45,129 bases of DNA. Source: Sandaracinus sp. GTDB lineage: Bacteria > Myxococcota_A > Polyangia > Polyangiales > Houyiibacteriaceae. The stretch lies in contig JACKEH010000037.1 of NCBI GenBank assembly GCA_020633125.1, forward strand, positions 1-45,129, read 5' to 3'. Position numbers and translations under genes: made by a program. This document shows, piece by piece, positions 1 through 10,731 of the stretch. Position 1 is the first letter of the stretch. Each line of letters starts with the position of its first letter. The notes under the pieces are model-generated. The model was not told where the DNA came from. It saw only the letters and a program-made list of their open reading frames with translations, and did no database searches.

Positions 1-367
1 CGTCGAGGAAGATTTGCCGAACGGCACCGACCGACGCCGACAACCCATCGAAATCAATGGGTTTTGCTCGTCGTTCTTCAGAGATCGGGCCTTCGAAGGG
101 CCCCACGGGAGTTTCCGACCGTTTTACCGTGACTTTCCGTCAGAAACGCAACGGAAACACGTCCCGACATGCGGTCAAGCCGATGTGTGCTCGTGTCGGA
201 GGCGTGCCTTTTTGGCGCAGATCGGATTCGATGCTCGCAACGAGGGATGACGCGCGATTCGACCGTCCTCGAACGAGGTGCCTACCGTGGGGACACCTCG
301 AATCCGAATCGCGCTCGCCGGTCCCCGTCACCTCCGTATTCGGGGACGGGTTCCGACGAAACACGAT
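1..367. other. Intergenic region, no gene supported
   Basis: No reading frame here has convincing codon use. Base composition is more AT-rich than the flanking genes. Two inverted repeats are visible: GTTTCCG at 111-117 with CGGAAAC at 152-158, and CGAGGTG at 274-280 with CACCTCG at 294-300. The second lies downstream of the minus-strand operon that ends at 368 and could act in its termination, but no T-run follows it. Confidence 0.5.
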
Positions 368-2142
368 TCACTTCGGGGCGTGGGCCTTCACCAGCTCGCG
401 GTACGCGTCGAGGGACGGCAGCTTGCCCGAGAAGGCGGGTCGTGGCGGACGGGTCGAGCGGCGTTTGGTCTTCGCCGGAATCGGATGCGCCGCCAAGACC
501 ATCTGAGCGCCGACGTCGTCGGGTGAGGTCCGCAACACCGCCTCGGCGCACCGACGCGCCCCCTCCGGGAAGCCGAACTGTCCGAAGAGATTCGCCAATT
601 CGACGAATGCCGCGTTCTCTTGCGGATCCGCCGGTCCATCGACGACGAAACGCGTGAGGAAGCGGTCGACCTCGAAGTCCAACCGGCCGGTCGTCCGCGC
701 GAGCTCGATCACGTCGAAACAAGCCCGCCGGTACCGTGTGTCGCCCAGCGAGAGCTGAAGGATCGCCTGCAGCGCCTCCTCGGGGCGCCCCAGCGTCTTG
801 AGGCAGAGCCCGGCGTGGTGGAAGAGCTCGAGCTCGAGGAACCACGCGAGCGCACGCTCGTGTTGGCCGGCCTCCATGGCCACGCGGGCCGCCGCGCCCT
901 TCTTCCCCTGCTCCAACATGGACGTGATGGTCTTCTCCATCTCCGTCCCGTCGACGTCACGCCAGCCCGCGGCGCGGGCGAAATCGCCCTTCTCCGGCGC
1001 CCCGACCGGGCCACGCGTCATGCCGGTCGGCAAGGAGCCACGCGCCGGCGAACCACCCGGCGGCGACGAACCGACGTCGGCCAGGCGGGGCGCGCGCGAC
1101 TCCGTCGAGGCGGGGCGCTCCACGGGTCGAGAAGTCGCCGGCTCCGAAGGAGTTGCGGGGGGTGTGAAGGGCTGAAACGCGCGCGCTTCCGCCGGGGCGG
1201 CAGGAGGCGGGATCGCCTTCGGAGGCTCCTCGGGCGGCGGCGTGAACGGCCGGAACGCCGAGGTCGACGCGGGGCGAGGCTGCGCCGGCGGGACCTCGGG
1301 GGTGGGCTCGGGCGCGGTCCGCGCGGGGGCGGGCTCGGGGGCGGTTCGTGGCGAGCTCGGCGGGGTGCCGAGCGGACGCACCACGGTGAACGACGACGGC
1401 CGCGTCAACGGACGCGCGGGCCCGGGCCGCGAGGACGGACGTCCGATCGCTTCTTCCGAGACCGGACGGCTTCGATGCACACCGACCGACTCCTCGATCG
1501 CTGGGCGCGAGGGCCGATGCACGCCCGGGCCCGTCACGCTCACCGACGCGGGCCGGCGGGGCGCCCCCGCGATCTCGAGCGGATCCACGGTGGGCGAGGG
1601 CGGGCGCCCGGACGTCGACCTCGGGCGGCCGACGATCTCCTCCGGATCGACGCTCGGCGACGGCGGACGAGCCCCGGCGACGGAGCGGGGGCGACCCGCG
1701 ATCTCCTCCGGATCGACGCTCGGCGACGGCGGCCGGGTCGCGGACTCGGGGGGCCGAACCGCGCTGGCCGAGCTCGGGCGCGCTTCCGAAGACTCGCTCT
1801 CCCCCTCGTCGAACGACGCGACCGGAATGGGCGGTGCGCTTCCCGCGAGCGAGGCTTCGAGGGCCGCCGCTTCGGTGTCGCGACGCGCCTCCCGGTAGAG
1901 CGAGCACGCGAGCTCGACGATCGCGCGCCCGTCCTCCGACAGCTCGGGGGAGATCGCCTTTCCGAAGAGCGCGACCGCGTCCACGTACGCCTTCGCGGCG
2001 TCGGCCGGACGCCCGAGCGACTCGAAGAGCCTCGCCGCTTCGTCGGGACGCGCCGCCCGAAGGTAGGCCTTCGCGGCGTGATCGAGGTGGCCACGACCTT
2101 CGAGATCGCGCGCCATCTCGAGGCGTCGAGCGAGCTTCTTGC

Positions 2143-2146
<4 letters not shown>
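368..2146 (-). CDS. Proline-rich, TPR-like protein of a PilT operon
   Basis: A 592-aa protein of unknown function, last gene of a three-gene minus-strand operon. The start beginning MSKKLARRLE is chosen because its ATG overlaps the stop of the upstream PilT gene as ATGA, a translational-coupling arrangement; longer starts would run into pilT. Residues 10-100 are Ala/Leu/Arg-rich helical repeats resembling TPR units. Residues 105-390 are low-complexity Pro/Ser/Arg-rich, with three copies of an approximately 21-residue unit RPPSPSVDPEEI at residues 138-195. Residues 395-592 are again helical and TPR-like, with phrases such as HERALAWFLEL and GRPEEALQAIL. There is no signal peptide, so it is probably cytoplasmic. 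A scaffold or adaptor role for the pilus ATPases is inferred from position only. Confidence 0.85.
1562..1735 (-). repeat. Three in-frame repeats encoding RPPSPSVDPEEI units
   Basis: Three tandem copies of a 63-66-bp unit inside the proline-rich linker encode RPPSPSVDPEEIAGRPRS, a near-identical second copy with VGRPRS, and a diverged third copy, RPPSPTVDPLEIAGAPRR. The DNA copies are highly similar around gatctcctccggatcgacg, which suggests recent duplication within the gene. Confidence 0.8.
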
Positions 2147-3212
<1,066 letters not shown>

Positions 3213-3216
<4 letters not shown>

Positions 3217-6098
3217 GGCTTCTCCCCCGTTCCGGACGGCGTCATGCGCGGCGGCACGAAGCTCGTGCGCGGCTGGGATCCGCTCGGCGCGCGGCTGGCC
3301 GGCGGCACCGAGAAGCGCTCGAGGCCCTTGCTCGTCGGCGGCGGCGCCACCGAGGCGTGGGAGCGCTCGCCCTTGCGCGCGGCCTCGAGCACACGACTGA
3401 ACGCGGACTTGTCGACCGCCTTCAGCAGCGCGTCTTCGGGGTCGACCGCGCCAGCGCGGACGAGATCTTCGAGCACACCGTCCATGAGCTGCATGCCCTG
3501 ATCGCGATGCGTCAGGATCACCGACGGAATCTGGTAGGCCTTGTCGTTGCGCACGAGGTGCGCGATGGCGTCGTTGTTCACCATCACCTCACACGCGAGC
3601 ACACGTTTGCCGGGCTCGTCGATGCGCTTGAGGAGCTGCTGGCAGAGCACGGCGCGAAGCGACTCGGCGAGCATGCCGCGGACGAGGCCTTGGCGACCCG
3701 CCGGAAGCGAGTGCACGAGGCGGTCGATGGTCGCGGCCGCGCTCGTGGTGTGCACCGTCGCGAAGACGAGGTGACCGGTCTCGGCGGCGTTCACCGCGAT
3801 CTCGATCGTCGCTTGGTCGCGAAGCTCGCCGATGAGGATGACGTCGGGGTCCTGGCGCAACATCCCGCGCAGGGCGACGGGGAACGACTCCGCGTGCGTA
3901 CCGACCTCGGCCTGGTTCACGAGGCCCCGCTTCGAGCGGTGCACGACCTCGACCGGGTCCTCGATCGTGACGATGTGCCGACCGTGGTAGGTGTTGATGT
4001 AGTCGATGAGCGCGGCGAGCGTGGTCGACTTGCCGGAGCCCGTCGGACCTCCGACCAACACGAGGCCGTTGGGGTAGTCGGCGAAGGATTTGATCACCGG
4101 CGGCAGACCGAGCGACTCGATCTCCGGGATCGTCTGCGAGATGCGACGAAAGACGGCAGACATGCCGTTGCGCTCGCGGAAGACGTTGATGCGGAAGCGC
4201 ATGTCGAAGCCCGGCACGTCGTACGAGAGGTCGACGTCCTGCAGGCGGTCGAGCATCTCGCGCTGACCTGGCCGCAGCAGCGGGAGGAGCATCGCCTCGA
4301 CTTCTTTCGCGCCGAGCGACGCGCGCGCGATCGGTTCGACGGCGCCGAGCTTCTTCACGTAGGGCGGGCGGCCAGGCGCGAGCAGCACGTCGTCCGCGCC
4401 GTGCCGTTCGGCCGCGACGAGCAGGCGATCGAGCAACCCGAGCGACGCGCTTCCTTCGGTGGCGTCGAGCTTCCACTCCGCGAGCAGCTCGCGCGCCTTC
4501 TTCGAGACGTAGGACTCGGTCGAGCCGAGCGCGGCTTGCACGTAGAAGCCGGCCTCGCGGCCCTTCGGATGACGACCGAGGATCTCGAGCATCGCCAGGG
4601 CGACGCCGGGATCTTCGTCGGTCGTCAGATCCGCGAGCCCCATCAGCACGTCGTGCGCGCGAAGCTGCTCGAGCGCGTCGAGCGCGACGACCCGAAGGTC
4701 CGGCCGCTCGCGCACGAGAATCTCGAGGTAGGGCACCGCGCTCGCGTCGCCGAGCTCGCCCATCGCTTGGGCGGCCTGCTCGCGCACCCACCAATCGTCG
4801 TCGGTCGCCGCCGTGTGCAAGAGCGCACCGAGCGTCTGCGGATCGCGCAGGCGCAAGAGCCCGTGGACCGCGAAGCGCCGAATCATCGGCGACTCGGCGT
4901 CGAGGTGGCGCACGAGGCGCTCACCGAGGCGCGGCACGCCGAGCTCGACCAACGCGTCGAGCACACGCTCGCGCGACCACCAATCTTCTTCGGTCGTCGC
5001 GTCGAGCACCGCGTCGCCGAGGCGATCGTCGGTCTTCACGCGGGCGGCGAAGGTGGCGGCCATCGAACGCACGTGCTCGTGCGGGCTGCGCAGCACGTTG
5101 ATGAGCAGACGAGCCGCGTCGACGCGACCGCTCGACGCCAAACGGCCGATGCCCTCGGCGGCGGCGCGTTGGACCATCGGGTCCTCGAGCACCAGCGCGT
5201 CCATGAAGGCTTCGATGACCGACTCGCCGCCGATCTCTTCGAGCGCTTGAAGCGCCGCGAGCTGCACCGCGGACGGACCGCGACGCGAGCGTGCGCGAAG
5301 CAGCGCGACGGTGCGTGGGCTCGACACCGCGCCGAGCGCCGAGACCAACCCCGGCTGCACGTCGTCGCTCTGAAAACGCGGCTCGACCACCTCGAAGAAG
5401 CGCGCTTCGTCGACCGCCTGCGCGAACGCGCGGCACGCGATGCCCGCCACTCGCGCGTCGTCGACGTCGAGCGCGTCTTGAATGATCTGCAGCGCTTGTT
5501 CGGCCGCGGCGCTCATCACCTCGCCGTCGGCGAGCCAGCGAAGCGCTTCGAGCTGCTCGGCCGCCGTGCCGGTCTTCACGACGCCGGCGAGCAGATCGAG
5601 CGCGCGATGGCGCGCCTTCGGCACCATCACGTCCATCGCCTCGCGGCGACCGAGGAAGGTCCGCTCGCGAACCAACTGCGTCAGGGCACGCAGAGCCGAC
5701 GGACCGCCGACCGCTTCGAGCACCGTCTTGACCGCGGCGCGCACCTCCGCGTTCGGGTTGCCGAGCGTCTTGCAGAGCGCGGGATGCGACTCGGTGTCGT
5801 TGCAGCGCGGCAGCACCGCTTCGGCCGCCTTGAGCGCGATTCCGTCGAACGCCGGAAGCGCCTCGACGATGGGCGCGAAGAAGCTGGGGTCGGGCGCGCT
5901 CAGACACATCGTCTTGAACGCGGAGCAACGGTTGCGGTGGTGGGGGCCGTCTTTGGGCAGGCTCGGATCGCGGAGCACCGCGACGAGGTTCTCGACGTCG
6001 GAGCGCTTCAACGCGTCGACGGATTCGAGGTAACGCCGAAGCTCGTCGACCGAGCCCCACGAGGCGTCGCGAAACGTTCGGAGCGCCTGACGATCCAC
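3213..6098 (-). CDS. HEAT-repeat protein fused to a PilT-type ATPase
   Basis: A 961-aa fusion. Residues 1 to about 545 are helical HEAT/armadillo-like repeats. Repeated phrases include VRAAVKTVLEAVGG, VQLAALQALEEIGG, VQRAAAEGIGRLASSG and two copies of (D/E)DWWxRE (residues 371-377 and 435-440). Residues 553-905 form a complete PilT domain: Walker A GPTGSGKST at 684-692, Asp box TIEDPVEVVH at 711-720, Walker B DPDVILIGELRD at 750-761, His box ATVHTTSA around 780-787. A Pro/Ser-rich tail (905-961) follows. Ordinary PilT proteins are about 345-370 aa, so the N-terminal 550 residues are an addition. The start is GTG at 6098. As first gene of the operon it probably sets expression. A regulatory or docking role for the HEAT part is inferred. 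Confidence 0.93.
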
Positions 6099-6458
6099 GA
6101 GACGACGCTATCGGAGCGCGAGTCGGAAGGAAATCGGGCGAATCGCCACAAACGAATGTGGAAGGCCACGTCGCGCCGCCAGGGGCGATGGGCGGAGTTG
6201 GCGTGAGGGCCCTCCAACGGGTGACGAGGCCGACGGATGGAAGGTCCGTGAGGGGCGGATCGCAAAAGCCTCGTTCGAGGGCATGACGCGACGTCCGGAA
6301 ACTCCCGATGCACAGACTCGGAACGTCGCTCGCGGACCTCGAGACCCCCCACGAAGAGCAAGAATCTTCGAGCCTCTTCCCGTTCTTCGAGGCGGCGCTC
6401 ACCGACCGGCGGAGCCGGATCGGACCAGCCCTGCTCTCTCGTACGGACGGGCTCGGTC
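6099..6458. other. Intergenic spacer upstream of the HEAT-PilT operon
   Basis: This 360-bp spacer must contain the promoter of the minus-strand operon that starts at 6098 and the 3' region of the gene that ends at 6459. I see no convincing gene. A more AT-rich patch near 6120-6160 is the likeliest promoter area, but no clear -35/-10 pair can be named. Confidence 0.4.
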
Positions 6459-8030
6459 TCAGGCCGCCCCGAGGTAGATCTTCAACGTCTCCGCCGCGCG
6501 CTTCTTGTCGAAGGGCACGCCTTGCAGCTCGGCGCGTCGGCTCACGTTCCGGAAGAGCTCGTCGAGGAAGCCGTAGAACGCGATGCACTCGTCGATCGCG
6601 CCCCGAAGCCGACGGGGATCGAGCAGGTCGACGTCGCGCAAGGAGTCGAGGGCGGCGAGGAAACGGTCCAGGTGGCTGTAGTCGCTCGCGCGCACGAGCT
6701 GGTAGCCGATCGCGCGGAAGTGCTCGAGGAACTCGCGGACGAAGTGGAAGCTCGCGTGGCTCGCCCAGCGGTCGGGATCTTCGGTCGCGGCCTCGGCCTT
6801 GGCGAGGAACGCGCGCAACACCTGGAGGAACATCCACACGTCGCGGCGTAGGCGCTCGCTGGCTTCGCGACGCGCGCTCGATTCGCTCGCGAGCTCCGGC
6901 GGCTCGGAGCTCGGCGCGAGCTCCGTGCAGAGGGCACGCACCGCGTGGTGCAGGGTGGCGCGCAACGACGCCGTGGCGAGCACGATCTGCGCACCGAGCT
7001 CGGCGTCTTGACCACGCGCGAAGGTCGTCTCGTCCAACGGGGGCAGCTCGCGCTCGTAGACCTTTCGAATCTCCACGCGCAACGCGTTGGCGAGGCCTTC
7101 GAGGGTGCCGCGAAGCGCGAAGAGCCGTCCCGCGCGGTGCGAGAGCTCCTCGTGACGTCCTGCGAGCGCGTGGGCCGGCACGGTGAGCAGCTCGCGCTCG
7201 AAGGCGTCGGCGAGGTTCGACGACGCGTGGCGACCGAGGTAACGCGCGAGCGCCCGCATGTCGCTGCGGAACACGGCGAGAATCGCGTACGCGCGACGCA
7301 CGGACGCGGGGTCGGAGGCGTAGACGTCGACGAGCGCCGCGTAGCGGAGGCCACGAAAGAGCGCGAGGAAGGCGACCGCGACGACCTTGTGGGCGGCCTC
7401 GTCGACGGTGTGCAGCACCTCGAGCACCTCGGGGTGCCGGATGCGGTCGAGCTCGGGGCGGAACTCGAGGGCGACGAGGGGATCGAAGTAGGTGTTGCGG
7501 CCGATCTCCCGCACGACGGTGCCGACGAGCCCGTCGTAGAGACGGTGCGAGACGCGCGGCAGACGCAGCAGGCCTTCGGCGACGTCGTGAAACGCGGTGA
7601 AGGTGTTGCGCAGGACGAGCAGCGACTCTTCGGGCGTGTCTTGGGCGAGCTGGTCCTTGAGCAGGCGCTGACGGACCTGGTCTTCGGGAAGGACGGTCTC
7701 GAGGTAACGCGTGAAGACGAAGGCACGCTCGCGCTCGCCGAGGAGCTGCCGCACGCAATGCAGCGCGCGAGCGAGCACGTCTTGGAGCACTCGCAGCTCG
7801 CCGCGGTAGTCGTGCGCCGCGGGCGGCTCGGCGTTCGGCCGGCCGGGGTGGTTGCGTGGGTTGGCGAAGCACGCGAGCCCCTTGAGGAGCATCTCGAGCT
7901 CGAAGAGCGTCTCTTCCTTGTCTTCCCAAGTGAGCCGCTCGTACCAGCCCTCGCGCGCCTTGGACTGCTCGCGGCGCAAGCCACGCGTGTCGCGCAGGAG
8001 GTTGGCGTAGACGTCACGCGCCGCGGTCAT
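6459..8030 (-). CDS. Unknown alpha-helical cytoplasmic protein
   Basis: A 523-aa protein I do not recognise. The frame stays open upstream to 8267, but that stretch is a hexanucleotide tract encoding Thr-Ala-Asp repeats and lies beyond the terminator of the preceding gene. The first good start is therefore the ATG at 8030 (MTAARDVYANLL). The sequence is rich in Leu, Ala, Arg and Glu, with many aromatic residues and no Gly-rich motifs, signal peptide or membrane segment, which suggests an all-helical soluble fold. Local landmarks include WEDKEETLFELEMLLKGL, VLRNTFTAFHDVAEGLLRL, REIGRNTYFDPLVALE and a conserved-looking end, FDKKRAAETLKIYLGAA. Its neighbours give no clue to function. An alternative start near 8070 (DDPHLFVRSWYP) cannot be excluded. 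Confidence 0.75.
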   Translation of the reverse strand: MTAARDVYANLLRDTRGLRREQSKAREGWYERLTWEDKEETLFELEMLLKGLACFANPRNHPGRPNAEPPAAHDYRGELRVLQDVLARALHCVRQLLGERERAFVFTRYLETVLPEDQVRQRLLKDQLAQDTPEESLLVLRNTFTAFHDVAEGLLRLPRVSHRLYDGLVGTVVREIGRNTYFDPLVALEFRPELDRIRHPEVLEVLHTVDEAAHKVVAVAFLALFRGLRYAALVDVYASDPASVRRAYAILAVFRSDMRALARYLGRHASSNLADAFERELLTVPAHALAGRHEELSHRAGRLFALRGTLEGLANALRVEIRKVYERELPPLDETTFARGQDAELGAQIVLATASLRATLHHAVRALCTELAPSSEPPELASESSARREASERLRRDVWMFLQVLRAFLAKAEAATEDPDRWASHASFHFVREFLEHFRAIGYQLVRASDYSHLDRFLAALDSLRDVDLLDPRRLRGAIDECIAFYGFLDELFRNVSRRAELQGVPFDKKRAAETLKIYLGAA

Positions 8031-8081
8031 CGAGGGGGAGGGATACCACGACCGGACGAAGAGGTGCGGGTCGTCGGACAA

Positions 8082-8108
8082 CCCGTGCCCGTGCCCCTGC
8101 CCGTGCCC
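8082..8108. repeat. Short CCCGTG hexanucleotide tract
   Basis: Four tandem CCCGTG-type hexamers (one reads CCCCTG). The complement is the GGGCAC motif also found at 14105-14134. If translated on the minus strand in frame with the downstream gene it gives GHGQGHGHG. Confidence 0.85.
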
Positions 8109-8112
8109 AGCG

Positions 8113-8236
8113 CCGGCGGCGGTGTCGGCGGCGGTGGCGGTGTCGGTGGCGGTGTCGGTGGCGGTGTCGGTGGCGGTGGCGGTGGCGGTGGCGGTGTCGG
8201 TGGCGGTGGCGGTGGCGGTGGCGGCGTCGGTGGACG
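8113..8236. repeat. GGTGTC/GGTGGC hexanucleotide tract
   Basis: About 20 tandem hexamers alternating GGTGTC and GGTGGC fill the spacer between a terminator and the 6459-8030 gene. On the minus strand in that gene's frame it would encode repeated Thr-Ala-Asp residues. Because the unit is six bases, copy-number change would alter length but not reading frame. Confidence 0.9.
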
Positions 8237-8251
8237 CGACGACACCGCCCG

Positions 8252-8289
8252 AAAACCAAAGGCCCACGCGCCAACGACGCGTGGGCCTT
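8252..8289 (-). terminator. Rho-independent terminator of the 8305-9378 lipoprotein gene
   Basis: A perfect 12-bp stem, AAGGCCCACGCG at 8259-8270 with its complement at 8278-8289, and a 7-nt loop. On the minus strand it is followed by a T-rich run (TTTGGTTTTC). It lies 15 bp beyond the stop codon of the lipoprotein gene, where a terminator is expected. Confidence 0.88.
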
Positions 8290-8304
8290 CAAACGTCGAC
8301 GCGC

Positions 8305-9378
8305 TCAGTAGATCGCGAGCCCGAGGCCCACCTCGGGCACCGCTTCACCGTGGCCGCCCCACACGCCCCCACGCAGCTGGAGCGCGAGACGGGTCGTGAG
8401 CTCGACCTGCACGAGACCCCCTCCGCCGACGAAAGGCCGGGCGTCGCGCACGTCGAGGGCGGCGTCGCGTCGGACGGCGTTTCCGCCCTGGAGGTACGCG
8501 CCGACGTGCAAGCGACCGAGCCCAGGCGCGAAGACCTGCGCCTCGCCGCCGTAGCGCACGAGCGAGGCGGGATCGTGAATCCCGAAGTCGACGAAGAGCT
8601 GAAGTCCGACCAACCGATGCGGGAAGCCACCGGCCGAGAGACGCGCGCCACCGCCGTAGGTGTCTTGGCCGAGCCCGAGCATCGTGCCTTCCATGCCGAG
8701 CGTCAGGCCCTGGCGGTTCAGCGGCGCGCGCTCGAGCTCGTCGAGGCGTCCTTCGGAGCCGTCGAGAATCGCGCCGTCGGCCCACGCCGCGAGCTCCGGC
8801 TCGATCGCGTAGGCGGGCACCGTGAGCCATTTGCCGTCGTCGGTGTAGAGGTGGACGGGGTGGTCCATGCTCACGCCGACCCAGCCGTCGTGCCGCGCGC
8901 CTTCGGTTGCCGCGACGCCCACGACGACGCCCGCCACCGCGACCGTCGCGACGACCGCCGCCGCCACCGCCGCCGCACCGATCGAGTCGTCGTCACCCGA
9001 GCTCGACTCCCCGAAGCTCGAGCCACGCCCCCCACGACCCCCACGCCCCCGCGTCGGATCGACCGCGACGTGAACCCCGGGCACCGGAGTCGGCACGAGC
9101 ACCTCGGGCCCGCAGCCGTGCAAGCGACAACGCGTCTCGTGAATGCGCGCGGCGACGGCCACCGCGACGATCGCGTTGGGCCCTTCGATCGTCACGTCGT
9201 CCACGGGCGCCTCGTCGGGGCGCGTCGCGAGCTCCTGCACCGCGCGAATGCGCTCTCCTCGGTCTTCGGGCGGGAGCTGCGCCAGCCGCTCGAGCTCGTC
9301 GGAGCGAATCTGGTAGGTGGATTGAAGGCAACCTCCGAGGAAGGTCGCGGCGAAGAGAAGGAAGCTGAGTCGCTGCAC
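8305..9378 (-). CDS. Outer-membrane-type lipoprotein with glycine/alanine membrane segment
   Basis: A 357-aa predicted lipoprotein. GTG at 9378 is chosen because it opens a classical signal peptide with lipobox LGGC and lipidated Cys17. Longer frames upstream only read through repeat DNA. Residues 110-132 are Gly/Arg/Ser-rich; 133-157 is a hydrophobic Ala/Val/Gly segment (GAAAVAAAVVATVAVAGVVVG) resembling a glycine zipper. Residues 170-357 alternate Gly/aromatic/hydrophobic residues as in beta-barrel proteins and end in GLGLAIY, an outer-membrane-like C-terminal aromatic. Function unknown. The gene stands alone on the minus strand and ends in its own terminator. Confidence 0.85.
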   Translation of the reverse strand: MQRLSFLLFAATFLGGCLQSTYQIRSDELERLAQLPPEDRGERIRAVQELATRPDEAPVDDVTIEGPNAIVAVAVAARIHETRCRLHGCGPEVLVPTPVPGVHVAVDPTRGRGGRGGRGSSFGESSSGDDDSIGAAAVAAAVVATVAVAGVVVGVAATEGARHDGWVGVSMDHPVHLYTDDGKWLTVPAYAIEPELAAWADGAILDGSEGRLDELERAPLNRQGLTLGMEGTMLGLGQDTYGGGARLSAGGFPHRLVGLQLFVDFGIHDPASLVRYGGEAQVFAPGLGRLHVGAYLQGGNAVRRDAALDVRDARPFVGGGGLVQVELTTRLALQLRGGVWGGHGEAVPEVGLGLAIY

Positions 9379-9641
9379 GGGAGGCGGCCTTTTCAGGTGT
9401 CGTGCCAAGCCACGTTCGTGGGAGTTTCGAAGCTTTCGAAGCCCACGATCGAGAACGAAGCGCGACAGCGAAGGCGAGAGGCGTGACGCAACGTTCTCGC
9501 CTACGCCAGCGAGCAATTCGCGCGAGGGCGCTTCACGACGAACGTGAAGAAACGTGAGGCGGGGCGTCGAGTTTCGCGCGCTCGGTGTCGGTGTCGGTGT
9601 CGGTGCCCGTGACGAAGACGGTGCCCGTGACGAAGACGGTT

Positions 9642-9755
9642 GGCGCGAAGCGTCGTCTCCGACTCTGCCTCCGTCGTCGCGAAGCGACGGGGGCGCGAAG
9701 CGCCGTCTCCGACTCTGCCTCCGTCGTCGCGAAGCGACGGTGACGCGAAGCGCCG
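9642..9755. repeat. 50-bp tandem repeat containing a hairpin
   Basis: Units begin at 9642, 9692 and (partial) 9742, with period 50. Each full unit contains the inverted repeat CCGTCGTCGCGAAGCGACGG, a 6-bp stem with a short loop. The two complete copies differ at only a few positions. Confidence 0.85.
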
Positions 9756-9888
9756 CCTCCGTCTCCGTCTCCGTCTCCGTCTCCGTCTGCATCTCCGTCT
9801 GCGTCTCCGTCTCCGTCTGCGTCTCCGTCTGCGTCTGCGTCTCCGTCTCCGTCTCCGTCTCCGTCCCCGTCCCCATCCCCGTCCCCTT
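9756..9888. repeat. CTCCGT/CTGCGT hexanucleotide tract
   Basis: About 22 tandem hexamers, mainly CTCCGT with CTGCGT and late CCCCGT variants, ending about 35 bp before the likely start of the patatin-like gene. It may separate that gene from its promoter. Confidence 0.9.
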
Positions 9889-9921
9889 GCACCCTCCCCC
9901 ACACATTCCACCCTCGCCCTC

Positions 9922-10695
9922 GTGGCGACCCTTCGCGATCACCTCCGCGCCGAGCCTTTCGCGCTCGCCCTCTCCAGCGGCTTCTTCGGCTTCTTCGCGC
10001 ACGCCGGCTTCCTCACCGTGCTCGAGGACGAAGGCCTGCTCCCCACCCGCCTCGCCGGTTCCTCCGCGGGCGCGTTGGTCGCCGGCTGCTGGGCCGCCGG
10101 CCTCGACGCCCCCGCCATCGCCGAACGCTTCCGCACCCTTCGCCGCGAAGAGTTTTGGGACCCGGCTCCGGGCCTCGGCCTGCTGCGCGGCCACCGCTTC
10201 CGCGGGCTGCTCGACGAAACACTGCCGAGCGCGAGCTTCGAGTCCTGCCGCGCGCCTTTGGCCGTGAGCGTCTACGACCTGCTCGCGCGCCGCACCGAGG
10301 TCGTCGACCGTGGCCCGCTCGCCCCGGCCATTCACGCGAGCGCCGCGTTCCCCGGCATGTTCCAGCCCGTGAAGGTCAACGCACGGCCTTGCCTCGACGG
10401 GGGCATCGCCGACCGCCCCGGCACCCGCGGCCTGCCCGCCGGAACCCGCGTCCTCTACCACCACCTCTCCTCACGCTCGCCGTGGCGTCGCAAGGGCTCC
10501 CCCGCGCTCGCGGTGCCGAGCCGCGAAGGACAGATCGCGGTCGTCGTCGACGGCCTGCCGCGTGTCTCGCCCTTCGACCTCGATGCGGGCCCGCGTGCCT
10601 TCGACGCCGCCCGCGCCGCCACCCGTCGTGCGCTCGACCTCGCGCCGCACGGCGACGCCCGCGCCGGCCTCGTGGTACGCCTGAACGCAGGCTGA
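9922..10695 (+). CDS. Patatin-like phospholipase/acyl hydrolase
   Basis: A 257-aa patatin-family serine hydrolase, expected to cleave acyl esters with a Ser-Asp dyad. The nucleophile motif is GSSAG at 46-50 (Ser48) and the catalytic Asp lies in CLDGGIAD near residue 160. The glycine loop that normally forms the oxyanion hole reads SSGFFGFFAHAGFL at 18-31, looser than the usual GGGxRG. GTG at 9922 is preferred because everything upstream in frame is hexamer-repeat DNA; no Shine-Dalgarno sequence is obvious. No signal peptide, so probably cytoplasmic. It is followed 36 bp later by a lipoprotein gene on the same strand. Confidence 0.88.
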   Translation: MATLRDHLRAEPFALALSSGFFGFFAHAGFLTVLEDEGLLPTRLAGSSAGALVAGCWAAGLDAPAIAERFRTLRREEFWDPAPGLGLLRGHRFRGLLDETLPSASFESCRAPLAVSVYDLLARRTEVVDRGPLAPAIHASAAFPGMFQPVKVNARPCLDGGIADRPGTRGLPAGTRVLYHHLSSRSPWRRKGSPALAVPSREGQIAVVVDGLPRVSPFDLDAGPRAFDAARAATRRALDLAPHGDARAGLVVRLNAG

Positions 10696-10731
10696 GCCCG
10701 CAGACGCGCTCCGCTTTCTCCGCAATCCGGC

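Larger units (their letters stand above)
9379..9921. other. Repeat-rich divergent intergenic region
   Basis: This 543-bp region separates two divergent genes (minus 8305-9378, plus 9922-10695). It holds a GGTGTC tract (about 9581-9606), two copies of an 18-bp unit ggtgcccgtgacgaagac (about 9602-9637), two full copies and one partial of a 50-bp hairpin repeat (9642-9755), and a long CTCCGT tract (9756-9888). Open frames across it are repeat artefacts. Promoters of both flanking genes must lie here, but I cannot point to them. Confidence 0.7.

Noticed and set aside
4921..7929. 1002-codon minus-strand Arg-rich frame
   Set aside because: Crosses two real genes in another frame and has no recognisable domain; typical GC-rich artefact.
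8031..8267. N-terminal extension of the 6459-8030 protein with Thr-Ala-Asp repeats
   Set aside because: It consists of hexanucleotide repeats beyond the terminator of the upstream gene and gives low-complexity protein; a start at 8030 is simpler.
8305..10464. A 719-codon minus-strand frame extending the lipoprotein upstream
   Set aside because: The extra part is antisense to the patatin-like gene and runs through repeat tracts; the signal peptide and lipobox fix the start at 9378.
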